This document shows positions 12,162 through 22,698 of a stretch of 64,000 bases of DNA, piece by piece. Positions within the stretch are counted from its first letter, which is position 1. Each line of letters begins with the position of its first letter. The position numbers and the translations under genes are program-made. Origin of the DNA: Notospermus geniculatus (Eukaryota; Nemertea; Pilidiophora; Heteronemertea; Lineidae); the NCBI GenBank assembly GCA_002633025.1, contig NMRB01000091.1, positions 87,233 to 151,232 of the forward strand. The letters run 5' to 3'. The notes beneath the pieces were generated by a model. The model did no database searches and had not been told where the DNA came from. It saw only the letters and a list, made by a program, of their open reading frames with translations.

Positions 12162-12459
12162 TGTGATAATCGACACTTGCTTGACTAATCTACAATTTCT
12201 GAAACACAGAAAACCTTGGAAAACTTAAAATTTCACCGTGAAGCACGTCATGCACGTGTCTTCGCCATTATTTTTAGTCTCGCACAAGCCAGCTGAGAAT
12301 GTAAGTGGACTGTACACAGGCGAGTACTTGGTTCGAAGGCTCCATTGAGTGCGACTGAAGGGACGATACGTCACTTCCGGCGGGAAATACGAATCGCAAC
12401 CAAAAATCAAAATAAATCACTTCATGACTTGACGCATTCCCGAATAAAATCAGCCAAAA
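12162..12459. promoter_or_regulatory. Divergent promoter region shared by GNL2 (-) and CENPW (+)
   Basis: Only 298 bp separate the two start codons, which point away from each other. The interval contains no repeat element and no other convincing frame. A bidirectional promoter is an inference from this geometry; no TATA box or named factor site could be assigned. Confidence 0.6.
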
Positions 12460-15446
12460 ATGAGGCGAAGAGTGTCAAAACCAAAAGTCAAAAGAATGAT
12501 GAAGATTCTTGGTGCTCCAAGATTGAAGGGAAAAGTAGAATTACTGGTGAGAGAGGAAAGTCAATTCCATCTTTCATGCACGGTCTTCTTGCATGCATGA
12601 TCATGTGTCATGCCATGCAATGCAATGCATTGACATTGTGATGGTTGCACTGCTGCATGCATGATTAGATAGGCCTAGCCTGGTAGGCCCATTAGGCTAG
12701 GCCTATGGTATGATGGTTTGACCGGTTTTCGTGGTACTAAGCCATGTAGGCCTAAGACTTTACCGCCCGATTGTGGCGTTAGTCACTTTGCGTCCGTAAT
12801 TATTTTGTTATGTGTCGAAAATAGAGATATTAATTTACCGTGAAATGTTTTTGTCTCGCAGGCGCGCGCGTGAATAAACGTGAACGAACGGGGAAAAATG
12901 GGAGTACCACGAAAACTGGTCACTCCATCATACATCCCCCGGCCCCGCACCAAATATAAACCCAAAATTTTCAGTTGTTCCTTGGAGGAATTATACTGAC
13001 AGTATAATCAATAATTCCTCCTCCAAGGAAGGTTGTTCAGAAGTTACAGAGCGGAAGGGAACTTTTGTGGTTTTTACAAAGCGCCCCCTATAGGACTGAA
13101 AAATCAATTAAATTCAAAGCCCGTACGATATATTATGTACCCTTGCTAGATGAGCCTACCATAAAAATTTGGTGAAATTCCGTTCAGTATTAAGGCGTAA
13201 TCGCAGTTTTTGTGTTTTGGCTTTTGGCCCCCTGGTGGTAAAGTGGAGAATCAGATTTGGCCGATTCTTTCACGCGACACACCTTTGGCCCGTGATACAT
13301 CCCCCCACCAAATATGAACCCAAAGTCATCAGCCGTTCTTAAGTTATAGAGCGGAAGGGACTACTAGCGGCAAGCGCCGAGCAGCAGCCATATGTGGACG
13401 GACGGGCGGTATAAATTTCAAGTCCCCTCCGAGGGCTCCGGGGGACAAAAAGGAGCCAGGTAGTTATTAGCAGAATCGACAGGGTACACTCTGTCGATTC
13501 TGGTAATAACTATCGGCATATGGCTACATTAGATAAAAGAGAAAGAAAATCATGTTGCATAGATATGTGACATGAGACGTAGGAAATTAAAATTTGCAAG
13601 ATGAACATTTGCAAGCACTGCCATACCAATTCTTTAAGTGTGTCTTCAGTTGGTGCTACATCTTGCTTCATCAGAAAGGCTGTTCCAAACTACAGTTGCA
13701 TGGTACCTGAAGGATCTGTTGCCGAAACGGACCGTATGATGCCTGCATGGGTACCTCAAGCATATTGGACCCCTTGAGGGTGGATTTGGACGGGTCCCTC
13801 AAAGACACTAAATCATATAAAATCGTAGGTGACTCCTTGTGCAGAATTTTGTAAACCTCGACTGCAACTTGTCTTAGTCGACCAACAGACAGAGAGCAAA
13901 GTTCAGCTTTTCTTAAAAGATCTTCGCAACTGCTGTCATTATCAGCATAGACAACATTTGTAATCTAAGTGCTCTGTATTGTAGTCTCTCAAGTTTCTGT
14001 GCATCAGTATTTGAGCAAAAATACCACACAATAGGACAGTAATTAAAATTTGATAAGATAAAAGATCTACAAATCGCCAAGCGACTCTTAAAATCTAATT
14101 AACCTGAGAGCCTTCGAAGTACATAATTTATTTGTCTAGCAGCCTTGACACAAATATTTCTAATATGAGGGTTAAAGTTCAGTATCTAGTCCACCCTGAG
14201 CACCTTCACAGCCTTCTCAGACACAATGCTGGTTCCCTGGAGGTTGAGAGTATGCTCGCTGGCATCCCCGCCGCGGGCAGGACTAATAATTATAGCCTGA
14301 AACTTGTTGGGGTTTGCCTGCATGCCATTATACTTGAATTCCATAGCCTGAGTGGCTGAGGTCTTGAGAGTGCTAATCAGGGGCCCGAGGTCACTGTGGA
14401 AAACACACAGAGTATTGTCGTCAGCATTGTTGTAGATATCACACGTGTCAATAAGTTTTAAAATATCATTTATAAAAATATTAAAAAGAAGTGGGCCAAG
14501 TATTGACCCCTGAGGGACACCTTTATCAATTTTCAACCACTCACCGTGGCCGTTGCCTATGTTAACCCTTTGGCGTCTGTTGCCCAATGACGTAGTTGGC
14601 CACACAGTTCGTATGCTCCTACCTGCTTCTGCCGTTCTGGTAGGCCTATGATGTCATGTAGGCTAGGCCTATGTAATCCTCATCCTTCCTTCCCTGTTAG
14701 TGTTGTCACCATTGAAATGAACCACCGTTCACCACCAGTGGCACCAGACGTCTTTAGTTGAGCATGTGTTGAAAGCTCTGTCAGACATGGTCATCATCAT
14801 CACCAGCCTCGGCATCAGGTCAGAGGTGTTTTTCTGGCTCTCTTTGAATGAGCCTGCTTTGACATGATGCTCTGGTCCCGAAATCGATACATCTGAAAAC
14901 AAGAGTTGAGAGTAATGCTAAACTAGTAAACAGAATCTTAAATGATAATCACATCATGCTTATTCTGCATTCATCGTTATATAATATGAATTTCATCTTT
15001 ATTTCCCTTTCAGGCATTTTTGGATTACATCTTGTTCCTGAGAAGATTAGCTGCAGCAGCTGATTCAAAAGCTCAAGAGGAAAAACAGAGCCGTCTTCAG
15101 GCTGATCATGTCAGAGCAGTTCAAAGGGTAAGCATACAGAAATAGATAATTTTTTCAGTCGTCGGTGGTCCGTTATCGTGCAACATTGTCATTTTCAAGA
15201 TATGATATTACCAAGTAAAAGTATAGTAACTGAAAATTCAACAAAAATATGAGAGCCTGGAGCAATTATGGGTCCCTAGACTACTTGGAGTAGGTTAAAT
15301 TTCCAAGCAATGAATGATTAATGGATCTAAAAAGTATAGTACCGGTACAGTAACAGCGACACCTTATCAACTTGAATGGTGAGAGATAAATGCACCTAAA
15401 AACACTTATTTCTTTTCAGGACATCCTGAAGAAATCGTGTGGATGA
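12460..15446 (+). CDS. CENPW: CENP-W-like histone-fold centromere protein, three exons, 75 residues
   Basis: CENP-W pairs with CENP-T to form a histone-fold dimer of the inner kinetochore (CCAN) that binds centromeric DNA. Exons: 12460-12546, 15014-15127, 15420-15446, joined in phase 0 with good GT/AG signals. The 29-residue N-terminal exon is strongly basic (MRRRVSKPKVKRMMKILG), as in CENP-W. Exon 2 has LDYILFLRRLAAAADSKAQ followed by LQADHVRAVQRD, matching the second and third histone-fold helices. The protein ends ILKKSCG, against ILKKSRG in human. It is 75 residues against 88 in human, shorter at the N-terminus. Intron 1 (2.5 kb) carries repeats and a LINE. Too short and too split for ordinary ORF scanning. 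Call from family memory; no search was possible. Confidence 0.85.
12931..13360. repeat. Two direct copies of a non-coding repeat in CENPW intron 1, the first interrupted
   Basis: A stretch running from ATACATCCCCC through CACCAAATAT and AACCCAAA to AGAGCGGAAGGGA occurs at 12931-13060 and again at 13295-13360. The first copy is longer because a 51-bp hairpin (12981-13031) sits inside it. Between them are GCGCCCCCTATAGG and CCCCCTGGTGG motifs. No coding potential. Confidence 0.75.
12981..13031. mobile_element. 51-bp hairpin insertion with 7-bp target-site duplication
   Basis: The segment pairs with itself: CTTGGAGGAATTATACTG on the left against CAATAATTCCTCCTCCAAG on the right (a few mismatches). 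It is flanked by the direct repeat GTTGTTC (12974-12980 and 13032-13038). The uninterrupted sister repeat at 13295-13360 has no such segment at the matching place, which supports a recent insertion of an unusually small foldback element. Confidence 0.75.
13462..13511. repeat. 50-bp near-perfect hairpin
   Basis: Twenty-one-base arms, AGTTATTAGCAGAATCGACA plus G (13462-13482) and C plus TGTCGATTCTGGTAATAACT (13491-13511), pair with one mismatch around an 8-base loop. It lies in CENPW intron 1, about 100 bp from the LINE end. Confidence 0.8.
13600..14605 (-). mobile_element. Decayed LINE (CR1/jockey-like reverse transcriptase), 3' part
   Basis: Read on the minus strand this encodes the end of a non-LTR retrotransposon reverse transcriptase: GNRRQRV, GVPQGSILGPLLFNIFIND, then the catalytic region as NNADDNTL instead of YADD, then after an in-frame stop (near 14185) the typical tail RQINYVLRRLS, SFILSNFNYCPIVWYFCS and QKLERLQYRALRL. 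Stops and the altered active-site box show it is dead. The 5' end is lost near 14605 and the exact 3' end (13600-13640) is unclear. It sits antisense in CENPW intron 1. Confidence 0.85.
14606..15013. other. Rest of CENPW intron 1, no feature seen
   Basis: Unique-looking intron sequence with several TAGGCCTA words and a polypyrimidine tract before the acceptor at 15013. Nothing else could be supported. Confidence 0.5.
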
Positions 15447-15516
15447 GAAGATATGGCTGTGGATTCTTGAAGAAATCTATGTCTCAGTCTGTAATCATTT
15501 ATTGGTAACTTTAATA

Positions 15517-16044
15517 CAGTGAAACCCCTCTAAGTGGACCACGCGTGGGACCGGGTCAAACTGGTCCACATAGAGGGGTGGTCCACATAAAGGGGGTTGG
15601 CATTTTCGAAATATTGGAGTCCTACGGTGACACAACCCCTTTCACCACAGATGGATCCCATGTTGATGTTTAATTACCCCTTCGATGTGAGCGAGTCATT
15701 CAATGTTGATTAGCTTGACTGAGTTTTTGGCTGGCTTCTCAAAAGGTGTTAATTGTTTGTTTATTCCTGGGACCAACAAAAAGCCTATATGGTGTGAAAT
15801 GTAGCTTTTCCATGTGTTTGGTGTAACCATGGACCACGCGAATACCTAGATTTTGCATCTTCTGGTCCACATAGAGGGGTCACCATGCACTTTGGGACCC
15901 TACTTTTGGTGGTCCAGGTCGAGGTAGAGGGGTGGTCCACTTAGCTAAAGGAAAATGTGAAGGATTTATTTGGGACCGACAAAAATCGATCCACATAGAG
16001 GGGTGGTCCACATAGAGGGATGGTCCACATGAGGGGTTTCACTG
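15517..16044. mobile_element. 528-bp TA-flanked MITE (pogo/Tigger-like ends) behind the CENPW stop
   Basis: Ends are CAGTGAAACCCCTC and GAGGGGTTTCACTG, perfect inverted repeats flanked by TA on both sides (15515-15516, 16045-16046). CAG... ends with TA target duplication are typical of the pogo branch of Tc1/mariner. The interior repeats the phrase GGTCCACATAGAGGGGTGGTCC several times and has no transposase. It begins 70 bp after the CENPW stop, so it probably forms most of the CENPW 3' UTR. Confidence 0.85.
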
Positions 16045-16046
16045 TA

Positions 16047-18011
16047 TTTCTCAAAGCAGATGTGAAAATGGCAAGTCGGAGAGACTGTGGAATTTTTGTT
16101 TTGTTCACTTCTTGTGTTTGTGTGTGATTAGCTCTGCTCGATGAACACTACACAGTGAAGAAGTGGCTCCTGATATTTCAGTGACTTTATCTTTTGTCTG
16201 AGAGTTGTGTTCGTTGTTCGTTTAAGCCCACTTTTGAACTGCAGTCGCAGGGACTTCCATTCCAGCACTTCTTCTATTTCAAATCAGTGACTTTATGTTA
16301 ATAGACTGACATGGATATTTGCAGTTAGTAGAAGTTAAGACAGCCTGTGATTGAAAAACAGACAACATGAAATTGAACTATTTTACAATTTAATGGCATG
16401 ACTTAAAAATATACTTCTTTAATAAATACAGATACATATATTGGAATTCATGATCTATTTGTTTATAAATCATGAAACATCAGGGAGTGGCACATTGTAT
16501 TTTATTGCTTACAACCATTACCCCAGGCAGTACTCATGGTACTTGGTACAAAAAGGAAAGGAAAGCCAGACACGATTTCTGTCCTGGATAGTTCCTGTGA
16601 TGGAATCCATTCATCAACATCTTATGTTTTTGCTTCACTTGCTTAATTCCCATCAAAATCAATTATCTCGTGGAGGAGCTGAAGATAAAGCCTTGTCCAT
16701 ATCACTGTGACTGCCCAAATCTTGTTACTTCCCAAATCAATGGCTCTCAAATACATAATTCATGTAAAGTCAAAACGAGGTAGTTAATAATTTACACTGA
16801 CAAAAGTAAAGCACCAACCAAAACCCAGTGCACCTTATCTCTGCACATTTTCCACAACAGTTTACTTCAAGAACAGATAGCTCCTGACACAACAAGCATC
16901 AACAAAAGTATGTACACATCCTGTATATTCCCTAGTGCTGATGTGTTCCAAATAATTGGAATTCAATTGGAAAGAATGACACACACTTTTTTGGTAGGGA
17001 GAGGTAAAGATTCCATCTTCTAAACATCTAATTATCCTGCAGGTTCATAAACCAACTTATTAAAACTCGCCTTTATTAAGGGAAGCCGAGGGGAAAGCCA
17101 ATTCCAACAATTGAGCAAGTTAATAATGCAAAACTTTTTGACAGGAAGCACCAGTTCATCTCCGAAAATTAAAAGAATCAAAATGGAAAGGCAGACATCA
17201 TGGAATGCTTGAAGATGAATTTTATCATGTTCTGTCTCATCATAATTTGTATTATGTAAATTTCCCCAGACTTCTTATTTTGCTGTTTTAGATTCCACAA
17301 TGGCAGTTAATTTCTGTTAATACCATCATGATCACTTCTGGAAGCTGAGGAGGAGTTAGAAACAAACTACATATCTGACAATACAACAGTTACACTGAGT
17401 TCCAAATGAACACAGATTTCTTGATTTACCGGTAACCATTAAGATGACACCACCCCTCTGGTAGGCCTATGCATGAACACACAGACATAAATGACTAGAT
17501 GACCAGAACTCAATCTGTCCATTGGATAGAATAAATAATCAAACAGTAAATTCAACTGAACTTCTTGAACACATCTGGAATTGCCTTTATCAGTAAAGAA
17601 AGCAAATGAATTGCATGGTAAACATGTACCTGTACATGTATATGTTTATGGCTGCCCCACCCACCACAGATCAGAATTAAAAACTTCTTGTAAAGTACCA
17701 GTAAAAACTTCTTGTAAAGTACCGGTATCTTCCTTTACGACGTCAGATCAGTGAACTTTGATTGATCTCCTTAGTTCCTCATCGATCGAATCCACAGAAC
17801 AACAGAAGACAATGACAAAACGGATTCTGTAAAAAATGGTACCATAAGTGATGCAAGTTGAGAGGGACACTCTAGTCTTACATGTAAGTATCAAAGCCAT
17901 TTTCAACTTCTGATATTGTTACATTACATGTCCCACTTGTCACTTCAGTCAGAAACAAAATGTCTCAAAGTCAGGTGGTGGCAATGCCTCCGTGTGAAAC
18001 CATCGAAAATA
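16047..18011. other. Convergent 3' UTRs of CENPW (+) and HMBOX1 (-)
   Basis: No exon is visible. A plus-strand AATAAA at 16421-16426 could end CENPW. A minus-strand AATAAA (TTTATT at 16501-16506) could end HMBOX1, which would place the two convergent ends under 100 bp apart and give HMBOX1 a 1.5-kb 3' UTR. Both assignments are inferences from position. Confidence 0.45.
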
Positions 18012-21000
18012 TCAGCTGCCATCAGACTCTTCTTTGATGCGGATGCTCCCATTGTCTGGCTGAGTGGTCCCTGATAGTGCCAGGATTGCTTGGTTGACTG
18101 CAGCAACTTCGACTGCTAAGGAGAGCTGGTCCTCGGCTTCAAATGAAGGTATCTCCTGATTTGTGTCTTTGTTGTTTGTCATTTCGGAGCAAGATGCAGG
18201 TTCCTTTGGCTCTGTTTTGATGTGTGTTGCAAGGCATGGTCTGCCACGTCCTCGCATTTGAGACACTATATTGTCAAGTCCCTCTGCAAAGAATGGAATG
18301 ATAAATGATAGCTGTAATGATGGCATTATCAAGACCGAATTTTAAGTTATTAGGCAAACATTTTCCGCTGGTCAACCAGCTATCATCCAACACCAATGCT
18401 ACCACTATCAGAAAAATTACGGTTATGGCAGTTGAACTTTTGCCAATTTCATGTTCCTTACCTTCCCTTGCAATTTTCTTCAGTTCTTTTCTCTTGTTTG
18501 CAAACCAGTTGGTTACAGTATGCACATTAACCTTTTCCCTCTCAGACATGATTTTACCTAGTAAGGAACAATTTCGACAATGAATGAGGGCTGATTGCTG
18601 TATGGGGAGAGATCCATGTCTATAATTACTAGGTGGTATTTGTTTTTCACTAGGACCATTTGTATTGCATCGGAACAGATTACTGGTTTGTGAACTCAAT
18701 TCCAAAACAATGAAGCAAATTGCCTCATTTTATTTTTCTGGGTCATGGATTCAAATTATGTCTGTTATGAAAGGTATCCTCAAAAAATGCTGACACAGCA
18801 ACATGTGACTTTTTTCCTCAATACTAGTATCACCTCTTGGAACAAGTTCCAGAACTGACCAGTTTACTTTACTGGCTGAGCTGGTACTTATTATGAGGGT
18901 TGGGGCTTCTCCAATATGACGTACCTGGAACTTCAAAAACTTGGTTGCATTCTCTTGCAATCTCATCCCTCTTCTCAAATGATGGATAGTTGTCAGCCTT
19001 GAAATGCTTCTCGAGTACTTCTAGATGAGCTTGTCGGAAAACAAATCGCTCCCGTCGTTGACAATTAGCATAGTCTTGGTCTGCGGCACAGGAATTTTGT
19101 GTTTGCAACATCTTGAACTTAGAATTCTGGAAGAGGCAGTTTGTGGTCATGGCTGGAAAAAAAAGAAATGTTTTGAAATACATATGTTGATTCATTCAAC
19201 AACTGCATTCTCCTGAGAAGAAAAGAATGTGACTTCCCTCCAGTAAAAGGGAATCCGAAGGGAATGCGACTCTGGAGAGACAATGAACGAACATTCCTAA
19301 ATCCTACCGGTATACAGTAAACCTCGCATATAACGTACTAATTGGGACCAGAGATTTTTGTCCGTTATATGCGAAGTCTGTTATACGCATATACCGTACT
19401 TTGTCTGTTATATGCATACACCGTACTTTGTCTGTTATATACGCATATACCGTACTTTGTCTGTTATACACGTATTGTAAATGATCATTGTACGCAAGTT
19501 TTTCAAAACAAGAGCAACACAGAGTGTGGCATGCCCCTGCACGTATGTTAAGTTGGTTTTCCCTCAACATGAATACGAAATTTAATCGAACTGATGAAAG
19601 GAACAGCATTCCCTGAAATCAACGAATCTGATTTCAAGTTGGAGGCCATTTTCGAAAGGGATCTTGATCCTCTGCTCACCCACAACATACATACAAATAA
19701 TCAATTTAATTGGACCAACACTTTTCTTTTAAATGATCGGAAATGGGAAAGTTAACAGACGGACGACGCCGATGACGGATGGACGTAACGGGTGACGACA
19801 TATTGCAGTCCAAACACTGGTAGTCCTGGCACAGTGTTCTTCAGCCTATGATATTCATGAAAGTAGTAAGATCCACTTTAAAAATCTAAAGTTGAGACAC
19901 GTAGATTTTGTAAAAAACACATGACAGCATTGAGAATTTTCGAAACATTGTGTATCTTTCGACGACAGGACAATCGTTTCCGGCTGTAAAAACAAAACTA
20001 GTGAGTATTTTTTTGCTCTGTGTGTTGGCAGCAAGGAGTACGTTATAGGCGAGGCTATTTTAATGGAAATGCATTAGACTGGGACAAGAGATTTGGTACG
20101 GTATATGCGATTTGTCCGTTATATAAAGGCCGGTATATACGAAGAATTTAATTGGAATTATCGTTAGACGGGACCGGGACTTCCAGTTTCAGTACGTTAT
20201 ATGCGATTGTCCGGTATATGCAAGGCTGTTATATGCGAGGTTTACTGTATCTGTTTAAAGGAGAGAGATGAGGACCTTCATACCTAGTGCTGCTGGATTC
20301 TTCTTTACAATCATGTACCATCGGTAGATTGCCCTTTTACTCCGATCTGAGATATCTTGGTACTCTCCACGAAGGTATCTGCTGACATAGGATTGGCTCA
20401 GACCTATGAAAATCACAAGAACATGAAGTTCATGATCCATAACCACATCTGCAGCAACACCTCTGCTGATAGTTAGATGAAGTGACGAAAGGCTTTAATA
20501 TTTCAAGATGCCAGAGCAGACAAGTCAAGAAGTACATGTACAGGGAAACTGCACACAATGGACTGCTGGTTGGAAAATTTTAACCAATGAGCCTTGTCCA
20601 TTTTTCGTCAACACTCGATGTTCTTGGAAGCAATACAAGTGGACCCGCCCTGGAACTTACCACAGAAAGTGGCAACTTGATGTTGTTTGATGCCATTCTG
20701 GGTTACAAATTCCTTGACATCTTCATAGATTTGTGCATCTCCTTTGCTGGAAGCAGAATATAGAACACAGCATGAGTAAGACTGATCTTATATCCAGTTC
20801 TCCGAAGAAGACGGATGCCTCACTACTCATTGCAGAACTGTACTTGGTGCCCGGACTTGGTGTAGAGGTAAAGGCAGCCCATCCCAAAGGAATGGCCTAT
20901 GAAGGACAAAGGTACTCACCTGATCAACTGTTGTAGCTCTTGTTGAAATTCTTCTGTGTCCTCCTCCTGGGTAAATAAACTATTGGAAGCGGCATCACCA

Positions 21001-21452
21001 TTCTCAAATGCCAAGTCAAAGCTCCGTTTTCTTGAAGGAGCTGTATGCAGCCCTGGGAAAACTGGTTGATGAAATGGAGTAGCTGGTGAGGATTGTGTTA
21101 ATCCTAAGCCATTGGAATTATTTGGAACGCTTGCTGAGTGTGTCGGTTGGAGACCAAGAGTGGAAGCCATTGATGAAGACAGAGACACTTTGTCATCCGT
21201 TAGATCAACTGTTACACCATTATGATTCGACCCATTGCAGTCTATACCATTCATCTGAGTTCCACCAGTTGGAGACTTCAGGGATACAGGTATATTGTAT
21301 GTCATCCCAAATTCCCTGTCCAATCGTTCGAGTGAATCGAAGGCATGTATAATTTCTTCTTTCGTCATTCCACTGTTGCGCAGCCGACGCAGGAGATCAA
21401 TCTGTTCGACTGTGTAGAGGTGTTGGTTGGTTGGCATGTTGGAGGTGTTCAT
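18012..21452 (-). CDS. HMBOX1: Homeobox-containing protein 1 (HMBOX1/HOT1), complete coding region, 6 exons
   Basis: HMBOX1 (HOT1) is an HNF1-class homeodomain protein that binds double-stranded telomere repeats and acts as a transcriptional regulator. Coding exons in order: 21452-20920, 20746-20661, 20403-20284, 19152-18925, 18557-18462, 18283-18012; total 1335 nt, 444 residues (human about 420), phases consistent. Domains: HNF1-type dimerisation-like helix region with YTVEQIDLLRRLRNSGMTKE (about 12-45); POU-specific-like domain with GLSQSYVSRYLRGEY and KRAIYRWY (about 185-245); atypical homeodomain from RRERFVF to VTNWFANKRKELKK (about 277-352) with the extended helix 2-3 linker of HNF1 proteins. 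The C-terminus keeps AEDQLSLAVEVAAVNQAILAL-like sequence. The 5' UTR continues to 21513 and probably joins a non-coding exon ending at 23666. Confidence 0.95.
19315..20247. mobile_element. 933-bp TA-flanked MITE in an HMBOX1 intron
   Basis: Ends CAGTAAACCTCGCATATAAC and GTTATATGCGAGGTTTACTG are perfect 20-bp inverted repeats flanked by TA (19313-19314, 20248-20249). The interior carries several repeats of GTTATATGCG/CGCATATACCGTACTTTG. No transposase frame. The CAG ends and TA duplication point to a pogo/Tc1-mariner-type non-autonomous element, a different family from the one at 15517. It ends 37 bp from the HMBOX1 exon at 20284. Confidence 0.85.
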
Positions 21453-21650
21453 CTTCTTTGAGAATTATAACCAATGCAATGGAACCAGGTGGAGACAGGC
21501 CAGTGCCAAACCCCTGAAAAATTAAAGACATAACATGATCTTGCAGGCCCAGTGTAACACAGTGGCAGTGTAGAATTCAGGGCCCATATTCATAAAACTA
21601 CTTAAGTCTAAGTGTGATACTTATCTTTTGTGTTGAACAAAGGATGAGTG

Positions 21651-22360
21651 GGCCATGTCGAATTAGCGGAACCAGCGGAAACAACGGAACCAGCGGAACC
21701 TGGTCTGCAGCCAATAGAACGAACACGTGACTCGTTGTTGCTTCGTTTAGCTGTTGACTGGGGCTGCAGTCATGATGTGCGGATTGAGACCTAAATGTAG
21801 GCCCTAGGCATGCTAGGTCTATAGGCTAGGCTACCGGTAGGCCTACATGGCCTAGGCCAGGGTTATATCTAGGATTTCAGAAGGGCACGGTGCAAACTTT
21901 GTGAAAAGGGCACTTCAACCTAGAAAAGGGCACTTTTTATTCGCGACATTTCTACTAACGGAATTTGAGAGGCTTGTCAGTTAAAAATGTCTTTATAACT
22001 CCAGCCAACAGCCAATTTAAGGCAGTTTCTAAGGTGATACGACCAAAAGGGACCATGGCAGAGGGTCTGGGAGGTACTAAAACCTAAAAAAAAAAATTTT
22101 TTTTTTTTTAGGGGCAGAGCAGCGCCCTAGGGGGTTAAAAAGGGGCTCAGGGGCGCCCCCTTTCGGCGGCACGGCGTACCGCCGCTCTAAAATGGCCTAG
22201 ATATAACCCTGGGGCCTAGGCCTACCGTAGACCTAGTTTTTTCGGCGCCTAACAATTCGATTTGAACAGTGCAGTTATTATTTAAAAAACAGCATTATGT
22301 TTTTCCTTCAAGTTCCGCTCGTTCCGTTGTTTCCGCTGGTTCCGCTAATTCGACATGGCC
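21651..22360. mobile_element. 710-bp element with long inverted ends and 9-bp target duplication (Mutator-like)
   Basis: It begins GGCCATGTCGAATTAGCGGA and ends with the inverted sequence TCCGCTAATTCGACATGGCC. The inverted ends extend about 40 bp (GGAACCAGCGGAAACAACGG against CCGTTGTTTCCGCTGGTTCC). Both sides carry the exact 9-bp direct repeat GGATGAGTG (21642-21650, 22361-22369). Long ends plus a 9-bp duplication resemble Mutator-like elements. No transposase is present. Confidence 0.85.
21857..22212. mobile_element. 356-bp hAT-type MITE nested in the 710-bp element
   Basis: Ends CCAGGGTTATATCTAGG and CCTAGATATAACCCTGG are perfect 17-bp inverted repeats. They are flanked by the 8-bp direct repeat GGCCTAGG (21849-21856, 22213-22220). 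An 8-bp duplication and a CAGGG-type end fit hAT elements. The duplicated octamer is itself a common palindromic word here, so the duplication is slightly weaker evidence than usual. Interior: GGGCAC motifs, an A/T run and GGCGC-rich sequence, no frame. Confidence 0.8.
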
Positions 22361-22415
22361 GGATGAGTGTCACACTTAGACTTAAGTACATGTAGTTTTA
22401 TGAATATGAGCCCAG

Positions 22416-22535
22416 GGGCCGTATTCATAAACATACATGTACTTAGGTCAAAGTGTGATACATGTACTTATCTTTTGTGTTGAACAAAGGATAAGTGACA
22501 TACTTAGACTTAAGTAGTTTTATGAATATGGGCCC
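22416..22535. mobile_element. Second copy of the palindromic ATATTCATAAA MITE
   Basis: About 120 bp running from GGGGCCGTATTCATAAAC to GTTTTATGAATATGGGCCC, with the same ATCTTTTGTGTTGAACAAAG centre as the copy at 21580. Intact, directly adjacent to the first copy. Confidence 0.85.
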
Positions 22536-22698
22536 AGAGGTGGATTAAAGGGGGTGCAAGTGCCACCACTGGTGGCCCTAAGGGGGTGGCCAGATGTGAT
22601 TGCACAATTTTTTGAGGAAGTGTTTGAAATTGACCAGGAAAATTTGAGACATTCTCTGAAATTGACCATGTATTTTTTATCTGGTGGGGCCAGGCCAG

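Larger units (their letters stand above)
21580..22413. mobile_element. Palindromic MITE split by a later insertion
   Basis: The outer arms are GGCCCATATTCATAAAACTA at 21581-21600 and its inverted form TAGTTTTATGAATATGAGCC near 22393-22412, with the intervening halves ACTTAAGTCTAAGTGTGA and TCACACTTAGACTTAAGT pairing further in. Without its insert it would be about 120 bp. The insert at 21651-22360 is flanked by the duplicated host sequence GGATGAGTG. Two uninterrupted relatives follow immediately downstream. Confidence 0.85.

Noticed and set aside
12266-12268. Minus-strand ATG (MAKT) as the GNL2 start
   Set aside because: The frame stops at once and has a poor donor. The ATG at 12161 gives MVKSKGKSS...MNP and joins in phase to the DRVKGSGG exon, matching the family.
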